From Aphis gossypii (Eukaryota; Arthropoda; Insecta; Hemiptera; Aphididae): a stretch of 64,000 nucleotides of DNA. The stretch spans positions 78,345,260-78,409,259 of the forward strand of contig NC_065530.1 in the NCBI RefSeq assembly GCF_020184175.1, written 5' to 3'. The stretch's first letter is position 1; every line of letters begins with the position of its first letter. Below the pieces are notes generated by a model. That model made no database searches, was not told the DNA's origin, and worked only from the letters and a program-made list of their open reading frames with translations. Made by a program: the position numbers and the translations under genes. Below are positions 1-15,200 of this stretch, piece after piece.

Positions 1-3000
1 TAATGACGTATCGGATAATGCTCGCGAGGATGGCCGGACATAATATTATGTGACCGGTCTCCGGCGAGCAATCGGGTCGTCCGAGGACGCGAACGTGGAA
101 GCCTAATCCTTGTAAACATAATATAATATTATACGCGTCCTACACGGTGTACGTATTCTCTGGACAAGTAAAAATAAAACGACGATAATAATATTAATGT
201 TCGTTGCCAGTCTCCCGTGCTGTGTATAAGTGATATCTTATACGATTCAACGTATACTATAATATTATTATCATAGTACACCGACGTAGACCGATAGATC
301 CGTCGAATAAGGATTCGACTTGCCACTCCTAAATTTTATTCGAAAATAAAATATATATATAGGTATAACGTGGAGACGATTAGGATAATCTAATCACCAT
401 GTACGCCGTGTTTTATGTGTGCAGCTCCGATTGCTCCTATAATATAGCATCACGTCTACCCACGGATGCTATGTGCCTATGTATGTTTTGTGTTTTAATG
501 AATTTTGCAATTTATGGAAACATTTGAAATGACTTACAATAAATACGGAAACGTCGCTGTGCGGTAATAAATATTATTTTACTTTGGCAAGCGATTAAAG
601 CAAACATGGGTATAATATGCATATGGTATTACTATATATAACATCCTTAAAGCTACTTATTATGATAAGTATGTGACTATGTACGGCGAGATGACGTACC
701 TTTCCTCTCCGTTGGCCATTTTTGCACATTTATTTTTCGCTAATATGTGTGTTTAATGGATTTTCCACAAATTTGACCACGAGGCGTGCACTTAATACGC
801 GTTACGACTTACGAGTCGATATGGTATTCAGTAAACGTCGACTTTATATATCCCAGAGATAACAATATGCTCTGTAAAATGCTATAAGTACACCTAAAAA
901 TAATAACATAATAATAATGATATGGTATATTTTTCGTGCGCATTGATGCGAAATCGTGATAATAACAATATGTGCTCGAAAATAGCAATATACGTATATA
1001 TATATGTTTACCGAACGTATCAGTGACGGATGATAGTTTTATTCAAATAATAATCTTTACTCGCCGCACAAAAGCCGGTATATCGGATATGTTTGTGGAC
1101 TTGAGATGTACCTCATATGTGCATTATATAGTATAATATATAAGGCTTAAGTTCTCGAACAAATTTATATACTATGATGATGATATCGGAAAAGTCTATT
1201 ATGCGCGCGCGTTCAAAACTGGTACCAATAATACCTATACGCGTAGTGTTTGCAGAGTGAAAAATTACTTTCCCAGAGTAGGGCTTCGGAATATTATACA
1301 CACACACATATATATATATACAAGTGGAGTGCGCTAGCCAGAGTTCAATAACGCAATATAATGCGTACAATTGACGACGATATAAACTTGTTTGCAGTTC
1401 TCCGCTATTGTGTTCGTCTCAGCGGTGCAGTATATTCGGTTAGTGTACCCTACCTATATGCACACACACTGGTTTGTCAGTCATTTATCATCGATAACGA
1501 CGACGACAACTGAATATAATATAATATATACTTAACTGCTATAATATCGTATATTATTATGTGTGCGACCGCGACCGGTGATGAAATCCGTACACTTCTC
1601 TGTCCGTGTCTCATCCGCGCGCGCGTCCGTCCCGCGAGCGCGTGATTTTAATAGCCGCGAACGAAAAAAGCGAAATGAAAAAACCAACACACCAATATGG
1701 TACCCTGCAGTCGATATTATTATGATACGCGTTTGTGAAAATATACATTTATTTATTCTCTCCGTTTTTTCTTTCTTTCTTTTTATTTTCATTCTTTTTG
1801 TATTTGTTTGTTGTAAATAACGAGTTTATTGTTGCGTCAAACCACCGAGACATATAAAGACGGTTTATATATACAATATATGCGTACATCGTATATGCCT
1901 TTATTGTACGATATATTATATTACACCGATATAATAACATATATATATGATGTGGGTAAGCGCGAGCACGAAAGACCCTATATGTATACCAGTGCTGTCG
2001 ACGGGGCGTCTCGGATTGGTATATATCGGCGGCCGCTAATTAATTAAGGATTATATCCGTTTGGAGGGGGTCCCCAGGTGACAACAAAAGGTTCGACGAT
2101 GATAATAAATGTATATACGTATAAAGTCTGTATACGCAAGACACAAAACAGCCAGTTATCCGCCGCACGGCAGTCATCGTTTCGTCATAATCTGGTTATC
2201 GAACCCCGAGTTGTCGACTTAATGCGGAGACATAACACATCAAGTGAACGCTTTATTATATACATGTGGTACTCAAAAGTAGTTATCACTGCAGAATAAT
2301 AAAATCCGACATTACCACGTAATTGTGGTTTGGAGATTCGATGTCGAGTAAAAATTAACTCGATTTAAATTCGCATACCGCAGATAATATACCTAATATA
2401 ATTTCTATAATACTGGTCGTGTTTAAGGATCTCGCGATTGTTATCGATTTTATATTCGCCATTAGGTGTACTTGTATGACGTATCTATGTCATCGTATGC
2501 GATGACTCTGACACACAAATCGACACACCGTGAGTGTGTACAAATGATATACTTAGGTACGGCTCACGGTTTTACAACAATAAAAGTAAACTTGCGGAGA
2601 TTCATATGATATTATGTATAATATATAAAGAAAAATTTGAGTAAATATTTATTTATAACTTATATCTGTATAATAATATATACCCTTGCGATACGCGTAT
2701 TACGCGATAGTATAGGTAGGTACTATATTATAATAACGATACGAACAATGCGAAGTAAAAGCTCAGAGGTCGTTCTTCGAGTATAGTTGGCTGTATAATA
2801 TACATAACGGCGCGAAACAGTAAAACGGCAAAAATAGAAAATCGTGCCCGCTACAGTGTTCCGCCTGAACCTTGCATGAATCGTATGATAATTAAAATCG
2901 ATACTGAGTACCGATAACGAGAATTATTGACGTTTAACGACTTAAAAGGGCTGTAGCAAGGATTTACGAGTACTCGGCGTACAGTATTTATTTACTATTT

Positions 3001-4600
3001 ATAAATGTCCATAGGTTCAAGGACTTAAGCACAACACGTAAACTTCAAGGTATCGAAATAAATTTTGAAGTAAATCAACTGAAATTGTTTGATTTATTAT
3101 GGACTATATCATGCGTAAACGGTTATTATATTTTACATAATCCATGTCATACGTTATTGTGAAATAACAAGAGTATATTATTCATATAACTATACTATAA
3201 TATAGATGTCGAGTCTAGCGCAATTAAAGCGTATCATGTTTTACTAAATAATACATATTTATATAAATAATAATATATAGACTTTTGAAGTGGAATCGAT
3301 TACGATAAAAACAAGTAGTTCGTGCAGATAATAATAATAAGGTAAAGAAAGAATAACGAATTTATAGTAAGTTTAAAACAAATACAATACTAACGCTATG
3401 CAGTAGTCCAACTTTTATTTGTGTGTTTTCTTAAGTTTATTAAGTTTACTGTACTCGCCCAAAAGATGTTCGATATTTTATGTTGCTCATTCCGATGGTT
3501 AGTGATTGCCAAACTTTTTATACTGCACCATACGGTTCACGGTTAAAGTTTATAGTTTAAGTTTATAGTTATGTGAGGATAAATTGAATATTTATTTACT
3601 CTACCGACTTATTGTTTGGTTTAATCAAAACAAATGCAGTTCGTTTCGAGTTCGCTCTTACGAGTCCGATTTATAGAAAGCCTGTTCGGTTTTTGGGGTA
3701 AAGTATTGTGGTTGTACGATTTGTATATACGTCACATTACACTATTGTGTGTCCACATGAGAAAATGGATCAACCCACCAGACTATTATAGTATAGGTAT
3801 TAAAATACATGTTCACAACATATGTGCAGTGACTTCTCTACCTTTTTTTTATAGCTATCGTGCGTAACCCAAGTCTTTGGCTCCAATAGGAATTGACCCG
3901 AGGGGCCGTCATTATAGTTAATACAGAGGGTCGTAAAACTAAAACCGAGAGGATATCAATGTTTATACCTTTTAGCGTCTCTTCGTTGCAGATAACACTC
4001 TAATTTTAGAACGTTTGTATATTATATACCCTGTTCATAATTTTAATTATATATTTTATGTATGTTAATAATTCCTACACTTAATCGTAATTAATGTATA
4101 CATAATTTAAAAAATTATTTTTATGGTTTATAACGATACCCTGTATGTGATCTTTACGCAATAATATTTTTCAAACGTTTATTTCGTTTCATTCTTTGTG
4201 TACCTGTAGTCTGAAGGGTTTGGGGGTAGCACCTCTGTAACTCGAACGCAGTTGAAATAAGCGAGGTCGACAGTTTGCACGTGGCTCGATTTTTTCCTCG
4301 GTTTGCCTTATTTTTAATCGGTTCCCCATTTCCTTTTGGACGCGTGAATGTGTTCGTGCTCTATTGACATCATTAATGGTCACCTGAACAACAATAAACC
4401 CACGTTCGGGGCAGACGGGCTCCAAGAAAAGACGTTGAACAAAAAAATAATAATAAATATATAAGCGAAATAAAATAACAGTGGCGTCACCCCGACCGCA
4501 ATCGCTTTATCTTGCGTGTATACCTATAGGTACATCACAACTGCAGCAGTATAGTGGATATGAAAGGAGACGCGCGCGGGTATTGGCGTCTCGTCTGCGC
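1..4600. other. Gene-free AT-rich DNA
   Basis: I see no exon with splice sites or convincing coding character here. The short ORFs (for example 1563-1820 and 2078-2299) have low-complexity or stop-poor CpG-rich content rather than protein-like composition. The stretch holds a CA/TA microsatellite near 1301-1321, a CpG-rich patch at about 1560-2050 and many AATATTAT-type palindromes. The first 110 bases are less AT-rich and could be the edge of something outside the window. Confidence 0.55.
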
Positions 4601-4617
4601 CTTTCCTATTTTTTTTA

Positions 4618-4695
4618 CATTTTTTTTTTTTTTTTTTGTATTATATATCATTATTATTATTATTGTTATTGTTATTGTTATTGTTATTTTTTTTA
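4618..4695. repeat. Poly-T plus ATT/GTT microsatellite
   Basis: A run of about 17 T is followed by repeated ATT and then GTTATT units, and closes with a second T run. The flanking ORFs on both strands (4481-4696 and 4535-4789) are products of this repeat. Confidence 0.9.
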
Positions 4696-4939
4696 GTTTA
4701 GTCGTAATAAATAATTGATCATCCTTCCTTTGTCTTAATTGCCACAGATCGATGGGGCGCTCAAACATTACAGACGAGTACGTATTCAAATATGCTGATT
4801 TTACGTATGCACCGGTATTATAAACTGCGACAGCAGCTGTCGTATTGATGAGGACGATATACCGCCGACGTCGGTACGATTGAAAAAAAAAACAAAAAAA
4901 CCGATCTCACACAAACACACAGTATTAATACTTCATACT

Positions 4940-5400
4940 TATGTGTGTACCAGCTTTACGTACGACTCGCGTAGTGAAATTGTCTAGAAAATTATGTTCG
5001 GTGTACGATTATATTATTATGGAGGTGCGCACCCCGCTGGCGGGACCTGCCTATATTGATGGCGATGACGGCCGTCGATTTAGAATTGTCGCGGAAAAAA
5101 AACAAACGCACACATCGAAATCGTGAGAAAAAAATCGTCCTGACTTAACCGCTTAATGAGATGAACGCGTTAACGACCATCTATTGATTTAATGCACGCT
5201 CGTGTGTGTGTGTGTGTGGGTATGTGTCTATGTGTGCGTGTCAGTTATGTAAATATTATATGTGATAATATACGCTTGGGCCGTCGAGACGACGACGACG
5301 ACACCTTTTTGGCGCGGTTTTTGAAATATGATTGTTCGCGCGGGGGACATTTGCATAACGAAACAATAAGCGTTTCCGCGGCGAGGGGGTGAACCGTGCG
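4940..5400. other. CpG-richer patch with GT and GAC microsatellites
   Basis: GC and CpG rise clearly above the surrounding DNA. A GT repeat occupies about 5201-5218 and a short GAC repeat about 5287-5301. No ORF here has splice sites or recognisable protein features. It could be a distal promoter or first exon of an unseen gene, but nothing in the window supports that. Confidence 0.4.
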
Positions 5401-8400
5401 GTACCTAGATATATACTATACAATCATAATGGTAATAACGATAATAATAATTATTATAAATTATAATAATAGCAGTATATACATACTTATAGGTATAGGC
5501 ATCCTGTATAATATGATAATGCGATGCAGTCGATGCACCGTGCGAACTTTTGACTTGTAGCCGCGGTCGGTTTCGTCGTATTATAAATAGGACGCGATAC
5601 CCACGACGATTGATGATCTGCGTCGTGGTGCAAGGGGACACGTCACAGTACGCGTTCGACGCATGCTGTAATAAGGGATAGGTACCGATAATATGATGAG
5701 AATCCATTAGCGACCGAGTGCGTTTTGATGAACCGCAATCGTCGTCGTGGACGGTTTATTCATGATTATTATTGTTATTGTACAACCGATAAAAACTATT
5801 ATATTCTTTTGTGACTTAGTTTTTTATGTTTATTTGAATTTTTTCAAACAAGAACATAATATAATATTATAATATAACGAGTTGCGCCATCGTAATAATA
5901 AACGTTATAGTATTGTGTTCGATGAGTGTTTTCGGCGATGTCGATGTCACGCACTCAAGTCTCTTGATAAATACATAAACATATACGATCGGCCGTAATA
6001 ATAATATGATAACTGCACGGCACCGCAGTTGTATTATACTATTACGATCTTGCGCCTATATTTATATTATAGTAATTATTATAATTATAATATTAGTGTA
6101 ACGTTGTCGTACAATGTATGAGAGAGAATATTATACGCTGCGAGCGATGTGCATGGGACTGAAATCGGAAGAAAAATATCGTCCAAACGGTTTTCGATAG
6201 AATTTTAAACCTTGATTGGAATACGAAATTACACTGAACCGCTCGTCGATAAGTATATACACGTATAATAACATACTGTTGCACTCGCGAATAAACTGGT
6301 TTCGTCGTCGCAAACTTAATTTGCGAGATAAAAGTAAACGTTATACGCGGTGAAAATTTCGCTTAAGACGATAGCTGTGATAATGTGAGACACGCGAACT
6401 CTCGTATTTTTTAGTGGCTGCCGAAAAATAAAAAAACTTTTCTATTATTTTTAACATTCGAGTTTATGAGTTTATAATCATACGGTTTCAGCGACCGCCC
6501 TAAGGGGACACGTGTATTGGTTTTACATCACTTTATTGTGCTAGTGTGCTACATCAGCGCTGCACTCTTATATAGGTAACTAACACCAATCGTTTTTTAT
6601 TGGGTGCTGTGAAATGCATCGTAATCATCAGCGACTCATGAAAAACTGATTAATAATATTTTTAATAAAAATAGGTACGTATAATACACTTTTGGTTCGA
6701 CGTAAAATCACTCATCACAATAAAATATTAAAAAAAAAAAAATGTTTATTAGAAATAAACCTCGGCTACTTGAAGCCATTGTCTCTGACAATAGTTTTTT
6801 ATTTTTTTAGATAAAATAATATGATATTAATGATTCTTAAGGTTTTGTTTACAGATTATATTACAATAATAAACTGTCTGAATTTTAGAACCTATTTGTT
6901 GGCTGTCTCGTTTCGTACTAGAAATTAGTGGAGGACTCACGGAATATTTTTTATATTATAATATTATTCGGGTTTTAAAACGAAATTGAACATCGGAAAT
7001 GTATACGGCGTTGGTAATAATATATTATTATTATTATATACGAGTTGTATACGCGTAAAAATGCGAATACTAATTTATATGTTTTAAAACAAAAGACATC
7101 GCATTATGCAAATCGGTGGTTATATGTGTATCGTATATTGACAATACATATAAATGTACATAATAATATGTTACCAACGTTATACCGGGTTATTGCGTGT
7201 AAGCTGTATTATAGACGTATCGATAACATATTATGGGTTAGGTATGTGTATACCAAACCTACATCATTACAATATTAACTCTCGAGACAGCACCGTCATT
7301 ATACACGTCCCATTATGCCAAAATGTTAAATGCGAGACAAAAATAATTGTCACTTATAATAGGTATCATAATGTATGTATTATCGTTATCGACGAAATTG
7401 GCAACAATTTGGACAAAACGATTAGAAAAAAGCGTCCATCATCTATATGGACTTATCGTAAATCTCGGCAGACAACGTTTACGTGAGAATCGAACCACGG
7501 ACCACTAGTGAGTTCATACTATACCTTTAGAATATTATGTTATATGTTAATATGGTAATCGATATAATCATATTGACTATAATGCTGTATATATATGCTT
7601 ATTCTTATGATTTTTTTTTCTGTTAGAGGAATACGCGGTTGCTCGAGACGAATAAATTTATAAAAAAGAAAAAAACCTTAAACGATTTGCATAATTATTA
7701 ACGTAATAAATTACTATAATGTGTGTTTGTTTTAATTTTTAAACACATTATTGCAAAAACTACTATTCATAATTATCTTCATTTACTCACTACTATAATA
7801 TGAATATGTTAATACACGTACTTTATAATATATATAGATTTTTAGTATATTATAGTTCGTTATAATTAGTATACAAGTCCATAACGCTTACTATTCATTA
7901 TGTATAACAATTTCACACCAACAATATTATAATATTATCATCATTATAAATTAGAGCTCTGATGAGCGTGTTATAATATATAGTTAAGTATCGCGCGCAT
8001 TTTTTACTTGCAAACATTATTATCAATTATCATATTCGTACATACGCGGACATAATATAGCGTGTCTGAAGTATAATATGTAAAAATCTAAGTATTATAA
8101 TTATTATTCTTATGTACACTCGGAATTTTTATGATTTACGAATTTCAATGTAATTTGCACTAAAATAATAAAATAAAATATGCCGGTTTGTGGTGATAAT
8201 TACACTACGGTTTTGTTATTTTATAAAATATAAATATTTTAAAAGATTGTATAATAACGGTCGCATATAATAATGCCATCGAGTTATTGATAACTTTAAC
8301 TCGTATAGAGTAAGTGTACGCAGGTATATGTATAATATATTATTTTAATATACAGCGTATTCCGACCGAGTAAAACAGGTACGATATCAATGTATTATAT

Positions 8401-8499
8401 GTATAGTGATATAATTAAACAACTCTATTTTTCCCGCTTGTAATGATTTCGAAACGATAAATGTTTCGAACCGTCTTACAAGTGTATAATATACGATTG
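5401..8499. other. Gene-free AT-rich DNA
   Basis: AT-rich sequence without a supportable exon. The ORFs at 7045-7486 lie in low-complexity AT sequence and lack protein-like composition. A tRNA-like T-arm on the - strand near 7478-7496 was examined and not accepted. Confidence 0.5.
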
Positions 8500-9240
8500 G
8501 TCGTAATTTTTTATGCGGTGCCGCCGCGGCCGAACCGCTCAAAAACCAAAAGATAATGTTTTCTGTCGTCATTATTTATCGCTGGTGAAATCAGTATCGA
8601 GGCAGTGTACCTATACGCGTCCGTTTTTAGTGTAAGAGCCGTGACGAGAATCGTGTGGACTTATATTTTCTGCGATTTCAAATAAGTCGATTTTTGAAAG
8701 GCACCACTTGCGGACTTTGTGCTACAACACGATTAGTTTTCGCATTCAAAGGCCCCGGAATATACACGCGACACTCGAGTGCTATGTATACATTGTCGTC
8801 GTGCACAAATATTGTATGTATATTATTATTATTATATACACCGACAAACTCGGAAATACGCGTACTAGTCGTGCGTTTGTGTGCGTGCGCGTGGGGTGGA
8901 AATGAATTCGGAAAACGATATGTGCCACACGCGCCTAGATGCAGCTATGGCGGAGGGGTAGTGAAGAATTTCCTGCAGCAGTGTCCGGGCTGTTGCTCGT
9001 AAAAACCAACGACTCCCGGACGAGCCAGACCCGCACTCGGATATATACATTTATATATATATATGATTCCGTTTTGACGCCCCGTCTCTGATTGCCCCGA
9101 CGCCAAATGACGGACATTATACTGCATATATGTGTATAAAGTTTGTGTGTGAAGTCGCGGGGGCGGCGGGAAAAAGGGATGATGACTAAGCTGGACGCAG
9201 CGTGATGTGTGTGGAAGTGGTCCAAAAACATTTGCAGGAT
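8500..9240. other. CpG-rich patch without an assigned gene
   Basis: GC and CpG content are well above background across roughly 700 bases, with overlapping short ORFs on both strands, which is what CpG-rich noncoding DNA produces by chance. In this window similar patches mark the starts of the three gene calls, so this may be a promoter of an unidentified transcript. I could not link it to any exon. Confidence 0.4.
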
Positions 9241-12200
9241 ATGCGTGTATTGTTATATGTATACCATCGTAATAATAATATAATATAATATTATATTATA
9301 CTATGACGTATATAATGGGCGTGAATTCGCATAGTTTATGCGAACTGCTATCGAGGGCCCTAAAACAATATTATAGTGCAGCGAGACCGTTGCAACCCGT
9401 GTTGCAGCGGGTGTACACAATATAATATGTGAATATGGTATGGTCGATAATTTTCTGACTCGCGATAACCGAATTTTCAGCTCATTTCGTTTTATGTGCA
9501 GTCTAAAAAAAAATTAATCGCGTACTTTTTGTCGGCGTCATTAATGCTGTGCACGAGTCCGAAACTTTGAGGTTTTTTTGTTAACGTTTTTAATACAACG
9601 AAATAGACCTTTACGATTATTGCGAGAGTGTACAACGATTAATAATTATGCATACCAATGTGTGGTATAATATAGTATTATTATTGTTATTATTATATAC
9701 CGTACTGTTCGTACTCGTAAGCTAAAATGCTGCAAGTCAATGTAGAATAATATTTTCTAGTTAAACGAGTTTTTTAATTTTATATTTTGTTTTAAAATCA
9801 CACCGCATTATATACGATATTACTAGCACTATATTAAGAATAGTATTCATTTGTGTGTTTTCCTATAGATTTACATGCAAAATAGTTCGAAGTAAATATA
9901 AACATAATTAAAAAAAATTATCAAATACTTACATATAATTTTTTAATTTGAAGCATAATAATTATTGGTAAAGGTTATACAAACTTGATTCATAGTTCAT
10001 ATTATTATGTAACCAAATGTCAGAAGCAATAATGTTATTTAATTAGGTACACCGTGGTACACTCATTATATAAATATATTATAATATGTTTTCGATGAGC
10101 GATAATCCGGACTGAGTTTGCTGAGAATGCTTTCATATTTATATCAATAAACTATTAATCGTAGTAGGTCAAAAAAATTTTCTATTATAGTAGATTAATT
10201 GTTGTAAATAGAAGAAATTCGACGTAAACTGCAGCGTATAATAATATAGTACATTATAGTTATATCTGTGTATATTTATTAAAATATTACCACAGCAGTC
10301 GTACATCAGTTTTACATCGTTAAACAATTAATGTCATTCATTTTATATTTTTGAACGATACGTACTTATAATCATATCATGGTATAATAATTTATACCGT
10401 TTACATTTTAAACCATATTACAGGTAGTCATTAATATAATTTACGATATAATTAAATCCTATACATGTAAGTCCCTACCTATTTAAATAAAACAAAATAT
10501 GGTTGTTTTTTTTAAACATCCTTTTTTAAGCTATACGCGTTTTCAAGGTATTAAAATTCATTCTTAAATAATAAAAAATTATACCAACAGTAGGTTTTTA
10601 AAACTTGATCATTTTTAACCAACCACTCGTGTTATAAAATCACTTTTATGATAATCTAATGGGCATCTTGTCGTCGTCATTAGACTAACCCCGTGTTTAT
10701 GTTCATTGCGGTTTCAAAATGTATATAATGTCAACTTGAATTATAAGGTACGTCGTTTTTATGGTCTTCAAATTTACAACAGTGTAATCGACAAGATATT
10801 TGTTTTATGTAAAATATTGTACAAGTACATTTTTTAAGTGTTATTTACAAAACATAAAACGATGATAAATTATTTTTTCATTTTATAGATCATCCAGGTT
10901 TTGTAAAATTAATAGACGCATACGTAAAATTATTTTTATTTCCATCCTTACCCAATGTGTTTAAATTTAAACCGTAGTTTTAATATTAAATGTTGTATCT
11001 TATAGTTTGGATTATTTTAACAGCATTTATTTTTATTGATCGCCTTAGTTTTTAAAACCGTATTTAAGTCGTATAAATAATTAATAACCTTGAGACAAAG
11101 ACAAGTAAGTATACTATGACGTAAAAAAATAATTATGATAAAAAATCTATTTTTATTTGACGTAATTATTGTTAAATTATATTATTTATCGACTTTATCA
11201 AAATATATTCATTTACCCACTCTAAAAATTCTGTAAGTGACTAATTAAATAGATATAATTTTTTTTTTTGTTTGTTTCTTTTAGTATACAATGGTTTTTT
11301 TTTTGTAGATCTCTAATTGTGTATTGTAGAATATTTTGAGATAAAACAAAATAAATTCATAATAGTTCCATTGTTTTCGATTGTGGTTCAAGAGATGAAA
11401 AATATAAAACATTTTGCACGATATTACGTTATCGCTTGCAGTGGGCAGTGAACGATTGCGCAACGGTCCGCGAAGACGCTTAAATTCAGATAAAAAAATT
11501 TCACATAATATATTAATATCATTATTATTACTACAATGTGTAATGTGCGAGAGTTTTACATTTCACATTTTTTTTTTCGATAATAAAAATAAACGGGACG
11601 TCGTCTGTGCGTATTTAATATGCGTCATTGTTAATTCCAACGAATAATACCGGAACTGTTTCCAGTTTCCAATATTCGTCCTTGACCCGAAATTGCGCTC
11701 ACTTATCCACCATCATCGCGGTGTGTGACGTACTTTTAGTATACGTTTTATTTGTAATTTTAATATATCAGCATAATCGTGCGAGTTAAAAAACACATAC
11801 AACACGGAAAAAATATACTGTCACCTTGTCCTAACTAAAAATTGAACGGTTCCCTCATTCCCATCATCTCTACCTTTTATAAAACAAAGTTGGTTTGAGA
11901 TTTATTTGTTCGTAGATCATTTTGTGATGGCTACAAAATATACTATTTGATAAATAATAATATACTGTAGTACATCTTTGATTTTATTAAAATTATTATG
12001 TTTAAATTTTACCCCAATAAGATAATTTTATCGTAGTTTAATATTATAATTTTTCTCATTATCTGTTTATTATGAAAATACATCATTATTATACTTAATG
12101 CATACCTATTTACTTAACAAATATAAATTTTAAATTTTAAATTTTAATCTGCATAAGTAACTACTAATGTCTAATTATATGTGTGTAGTAACTTAGTGAG

Positions 12201-15200
12201 AATAATTTGACACATATCAGATTTTTCGAACTTATTTTTTTATGACATTCTTATTGCAATAATCATTTTTGTAAAATTATACTTTTATTTATAAAATACA
12301 AATCTATTTGTTAAATAATACTATTTTGATATTTCTTTAAAATATTTCATATAATATCATCATAAATGAATAAATAATAATTGAATCAGTACTATATTAT
12401 AGGTATGGTCAGACTCGCCTATAGGTTAAAGTCCTTCTCTTTGGAGAGCAAATAACCTTCGATTATGTATTCTCTTTTTTATTTAACTTATTACAAACCG
12501 ATTATAACATTATCATTTATCTCGGACGAAAGTAGTACTTATTCAAAGGATGATAATGCAAGTTTTTAATCGCAATGTTATAAATTATCGTGTGAGGGTG
12601 TTTGCCTAACAGTGGTCGCCCCGGCGGCAATTTAAATCGACTACAGCGAGTTTGGTGGCCTACCCTCGTAATTTTATTATTTGACTAGTATCCTTATAAT
12701 GACACTGCCTTATAATACAAAATACGTACAATCGTGCTAAATCGGAAACGAGTAAAGAAGAAATGTATCTTATAATATTTCTCTATTGACGATCAGATAT
12801 TATCATTATACCAAGCATACTCGTACATAGTCTCTCCATCACGTTCTAAACGCACACGATTTTATGGCATAAAAATAATGCAAATTTCGTACCTACGGCG
12901 ATGTGCACTATACTCGGAAACGGTGATCGGCTTATAGACGTATTTCGCGCGTAATTCACTTTTCAATCGAATTTCGTGTTCTCGCTAATCAAACTGGTAA
13001 ATTTGTGTCCGCACACTATACCCACACTGACCTAGATCTAATGTTATCCGATATGACGCGCGATTGAGAATTTGACGAACGTGTAAAAACACCGAGAATA
13101 AAATGTGAGTCGTCGTCGTCTCATCAACGATAGGTTTCTACATGTCTACAATTATATCTATGATATCATGTTTTTGTTCTTGTGTCTGCGGCGATAAAAA
13201 AAAAATAATGTTCATTATTGCGAGTTTATTCAATAATTATTATTTTTGTTCGAATTTTGTTGTTGGTTTAATTATACAATATTACTCTCAATTTTTAGTT
13301 CCCTCGATGAAAAAAAAAATTGTTCTCGTGAATTACTATTATTATTTCACGATTTAATGATAGGTACTACAATCGATGTCAATATAGAATGTTTTTTGTA
13401 GTTTTAAACGTTTACACTAGGTGTTGTTACATTTATACGTCACCAAAACTTTTAAATGTTAAATGTCAATGACTCGTGTGTCTTTCAAAAACGTGTTATT
13501 AACGTTCATTATTATTGAGAAAAATCTTAAATTATCCACAAGTTCAATGATTTTTTTTTTCATATTCTTGTTGATGTGTAATTATAGTTCCCTTACCGAG
13601 AAATCGACAGTTGAACTAATTAGTATAAAATTGTGCACACGTATATTGTATTATACTACAATTACACCAACGTCTGCTTAGAGTTAAATAATATATCTGT
13701 ATACTAAAATGGTTTGTCGATATACGTGTACGCGTTTAAAACAAAAAACATTTCAAGGTCTATAATAATTAATAAACGTTTAAAAACAATGTAGGTACTT
13801 ATACAATTTGCTTAATTTTACAACGTTTATGAACATATTATTCTATATTATGATTACGATTTTTCGTCGCATGTAACGAATACAGTTTAAATATTGGATA
13901 TGACTAAATGTTAATTTCATCGTACAAACCAATACGTTGGCACCTAAACATAAAATAGCTAAATTATTTATGAAGTATGCATTACATAGCTTTTACTTAT
14001 ATTTTCAGTGATTTAGACACATTTTCTATTCTAAAATCTTATTCATCCAAATTAATATATTTTCAACAGTTTTATAGGTAATCAATAATCATAGATGTAT
14101 TAACTATTATAGTTTAAGTTGATATTTAGTTTCTTAGATTTGATTAAGCTTATTTTTTTTATTTTTTTTTATCAAACATAGTTTAACATCAATCAATGCG
14201 GAATGTGTTTACCATAAAATGACATGTCAGCCAGCTGTCTTTCATGGTTTTCAAGTTTGTTTCATGAACTTCGCATAGCCATATATGATAAAATCACAAG
14301 TGTTAGTATCACAGAATCTTTTAAACCTACAATTAAGTATTGATTAACATCATTCCATGAAATAAGTAATAACTGTGGTTAGTTTATAAATAATAAATCA
14401 GTAGAGTCTATGACGTCTATGGATTCACTACGTACAGTATAAAATAAATTGCAGTGCAAGTTTGTACAAAATAAAATGTATGTAAATACCTACTTTAATG
14501 AGAATGAAATCAAATTGAAGTTACCTGTGTAATAACTGATAGTCTATGCAATATTCAATAAAAGTATAATAATCAGCATTTTTCTATAGTTCTTTATAAC
14601 ATATAACTGTAATATAATATATAACTATATAAATATCATATATACTTATTTTATTCGTATATTTTCAAACTGTATTCAAAATTCAAATAATCAATTTACG
14701 TGACGTGACAAGATTATATAGAAACAGTATACTGTTACTCCAGTATCTAGTCTACGACCCGTTTTAATAATCGAGTATTATGAATCTATAAACTACAAAC
14801 TAATTTTGTATATTTGATTAATATAATATGGGGTTTTTGTGAACGATGAAGTTACAGATTCTAAAAAATTGGTTACAAATTAAATAAATTAAATTAAAAA
14901 TATTTTGCAGAATATTGTGTAATGGAGTGTGGAGAGAGGGTTATCTTCACACAAGGACGTAACTTATATCCTTTAGATAAAATCTGGAAAGTCAGTATAT
15001 TAGTAAATGCACTGGGTTTTAAAATATCACGTCACGCAATGGATTTGACCAAAAATCTAATTATTATTTACATTAATATTTTGTTTTAGACTCGTTCTTA
15101 TATTTCTCCGCGCATAACCTGAAATATTAGTTATTATGTGAAGAATAAAGAACTTATATTCCGTTTTTATTTATCATAAATCTTTGCTTCTCGGTAAATA

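Noticed and set aside
7478..7496. tRNA T-arm look-alike on the - strand (CGTGGTTCGATTCTCACG)
   Set aside because: The stem and B-box are good, but there is no matching acceptor stem or D-arm at tRNA distances.
12600..12690. Possible exon after a CCTAACAG acceptor-like site
   Set aside because: The frames close quickly and there is no good donor.
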